This document shows, in pieces, positions 62,695 to 64,000 of a stretch of 64,000 nucleotides of DNA. The DNA comes from Bacteroidota bacterium (GTDB taxonomy: Bacteria > Bacteroidota > Bacteroidia > JAHEXY01). The position numbers and the translations under genes are program-made. Location: assembly GCA_023251875.1 (NCBI GenBank), contig JAHEXY010000014.1, positions 1 through 64,000 of the forward strand. Reading direction: 5' to 3'. The notes under the pieces are model-generated. The model saw only the letters and a program-made list of their open reading frames with translations, did no database searches and had not been told where the DNA came from. Position 1 is the stretch's first letter; every line of letters starts with the position of its first letter.

Positions 62695-63324
62695 TTAAGC
62701 CCTTTTATCATTTACGGATTTATCAAATGAAAATAAATTAAACATTTCCCTCATTCTTGATCTTATCCGATTACCATAAGTGGCTTCAATTTCAGAAGCT
62801 GAGAGATTTGTAGTTATGTGTGTTACGAGCTTGCGAGAAACGAATAAATCGTATCTGCTCAAAAGAATTTCTCCCATAACATTACATTCATTGCCATAGT
62901 ATTTTAAATTATTTTCAATTCCTAAATCATCAAAACAATATGTTTTTGGTACAAAACTTTGAAAGCTGTTGCGGCTGTATTTGTGTATTGTTTCATAACC
63001 TTCCTTAATAAACTCAAAACTTATCTCTCTGCAGGATTTAATTATAAGCCGGCTTTGAGTAGGTTCGAAGAAGCGCACCAAAGACATAAGCGTAGTTTTT
63101 CCACAACCTACAGGGCCTGTGAGCAAAATCCCTTTATCTAAATTAACATTAAGTTGCGAAGCAACTAATGTATCATGCAGGAAATAACAAAGCAATTTGC
63201 GAAGCAAATCTTTGTCATCCTCAAAAACTTTGAAGTGTTTACCATATAGCTCAATCCCCTTATTTTCTAGCTGTATAATAGCTTTATCATAATTATAAGG
63301 GTTCTGCATAATCTTTGTTTCCAT
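62695..63324 (-). CDS. DnaC/IstB-like ATPase (helicase loader type)
   Basis: 209 residues. GILLTGPVGCGKTTLMSLVR is a clean P-loop (about residues 65-84), KTYCFDDLGIEN is Walker B, and THITTNLSASEIEATYGNRI contains the sensor and Arg-finger-like Arg residues of DnaC-type loaders. IGNRIRSRMREMF near the end is typical. It overlaps the upstream replication-type gene by 32 bases if started at 63324, or by less from the ATG at 63309; I keep the longer start. It belongs to a phage/plasmid-like replication block. Confidence 0.8.
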   Translation of the reverse strand: METKIMQNPYNYDKAIIQLENKGIELYGKHFKVFEDDKDLLRKLLCYFLHDTLVASQLNVNLDKGILLTGPVGCGKTTLMSLVRFFEPTQSRLIIKSCREISFEFIKEGYETIHKYSRNSFQSFVPKTYCFDDLGIENNLKYYGNECNVMGEILLSRYDLFVSRKLVTHITTNLSASEIEATYGNRIRSRMREMFNLFSFDKSVNDKRA

Positions 63325-64000
63325 GGGTCTGAAGTTTTCCGGCTCTACTTTTTATTTCAGTGCTAAATTTATTTGAATTTAATATCCAGTTATGGGCTGC
63401 AGCTTGCCAATTTTGCATAGGTGTTTTACCTCCTACAAGCCAACCATTACTCTCAAAGTAATTGTAAAACTTTTCTGCCTCAATTGTTAACCATTGCTTT
63501 TCTGTAAAGTAACTTTTGATTTCTTCGAGCATTGGTATTTTTCTTTTTTGACGCAAACTTTTTTCTTTTTGACTTTGCAACTCTTTAGAATTATTTTTTA
63601 AGTTATCATCAGAAATTAATTTTTTAGAATATTTTTTTTGTGCTTGTTCATCCAAGTTTAAACTGTTTAAATTGTTTGTATTGTTTAAACTGTTTATAGA
63701 AGGTATCACAACCTTAGCAAGAGCTTTATCACTACCTTTATCACTACCTTTATCACTACCTTTATCACTACCTTTATCACTACCTTTATTAAAAGTGTAC
63801 AGGTAAATTTTGCTTCCTTTATTTGGATTGAATGAAGGCATGTATTTCAAATAGCCCCATGAATCTAACTCCCTTAAACATTTTGTATAGGTATTTGTCG
63901 AACCAATTTTTGATGACTGCATTAGCTCCTCCCTACAAATTGAAATGGGATTACGAAATTTTGATAGGTTCCAGTTTTGAAATAAAGAATAATACAAACT
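63293..64000 (-). CDS. Phage-type replication protein, 5' end outside the window
   Basis: At least 235 residues visible; the frame is still open at the window edge, so the true start lies beyond it. SICREELMQSSKIGSTNTYT and LRELDSWGYLKY form a winged helix as in element and phage replication or regulatory proteins of Bacteroidota. A KGSD repeat lies in the middle. The C-terminus (EIKSYFTEKQWLTIEAEKFY and NWQAAAHNWI) is the small domain found at the end of DnaD/primosome-like phage proteins. It precedes the helicase loader. Confidence 0.7.
   Translation of the reverse strand, partial: SLYYSLFQNWNLSKFRNPISICREELMQSSKIGSTNTYTKCLRELDSWGYLKYMPSFNPNKGSKIYLYTFNKGSDKGSDKGSDKGSDKGSDKALAKVVIPSINSLNNTNNLNSLNLDEQAQKKYSKKLISDDNLKNNSKELQSQKEKSLRQKRKIPMLEEIKSYFTEKQWLTIEAEKFYNYFESNGWLVGGKTPMQNWQAAAHNWILNSNKFSTEIKSRAGKLQTHGNKDYAEPL
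63725..63784. repeat. 12-bp tandem repeat inside the replication gene
   Basis: Five copies of TTTATCACTACC, encoding KGSD units (GSDKGSDKGSDK). Perfect copies, so the copy number can change by slippage without shifting the frame. Confidence 0.85.

Noticed and set aside
63725-63784. Short regular repeats as a CRISPR array
   Set aside because: The unit is 12 bp with no spacers and lies in frame inside a gene. No other array-like repeats or cas genes were found.

Overview
The window comes from an AT-rich member of the Bacteroidota, probably a Chitinophagales/Sphingobacteriales-like or environmental lineage. The evidence is several secreted proteins with type IX secretion (T9SS) C-terminal sorting tails, paired TPR/PD40/OmpA proteins, a DUF4199 membrane protein, little use of Shine-Dalgarno sites, and IS and small-gene families typical of the phylum. 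No taxon can be fixed without a search.

Layout. 1-3,150 is a scrap zone: the end of an IS256-like element, a Fic gene with three 24-bp iterons beside it, a beheaded RHS gene and an orphan IS1-like ORF. 3,395-25,850 is ordinary chromosome: two tandem beta-propeller T9SS proteins, fumarylacetoacetase, an exonuclease, two TPR/PD40 envelope proteins, a lipoyl E2 subunit, a T9SS M1 peptidase, two glycosyltransferases, DUF4199, the SRP RNA and another T9SS protein. 25,900-27,850 is almost gene-free.

27,850-36,100 is a mobile region: a type IV AbiE toxin-antitoxin pair whose toxin is truncated into a scrap of vsr, a tRNA-3'-end-like attachment sequence, a tyrosine recombinase, a second AbiE-like pair, and an excisionase/ATPase module. 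36,100-40,500 holds three same-strand genes separated by long imperfect palindromes, which look like integron cassettes without an integrase. 40,769-51,170 is one long co-directional run of secreted proteins, including three DUF2233/phosphodiester-glycosidase-like paralogues.

52,751-60,811 is the most unusual part: an 8-kb inverted repeat. Each arm carries the same unrecognised four-gene cassette: a 249-aa protein, two small membrane proteins and a convergent 145-aa protein. A small HTH-like gene and a degenerate attachment site lie in the middle. The cassette proteins differ at scattered mostly conservative and silent sites, while the outer flanks are almost identical. An IS110-family element sits in the left arm only, so the right arm keeps the empty site. 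That allowed a bridge-RNA candidate with target and donor guides to be read directly from the sequence. 60,844-64,000 starts a phage- or plasmid-like block: a HipA-like kinase pair, a DnaC-like loader and a replication-type protein that runs off the window.

Starts were moved from upstream TTG or early in-frame codons to ATG codons where signal peptides or homologous copies made this clear.
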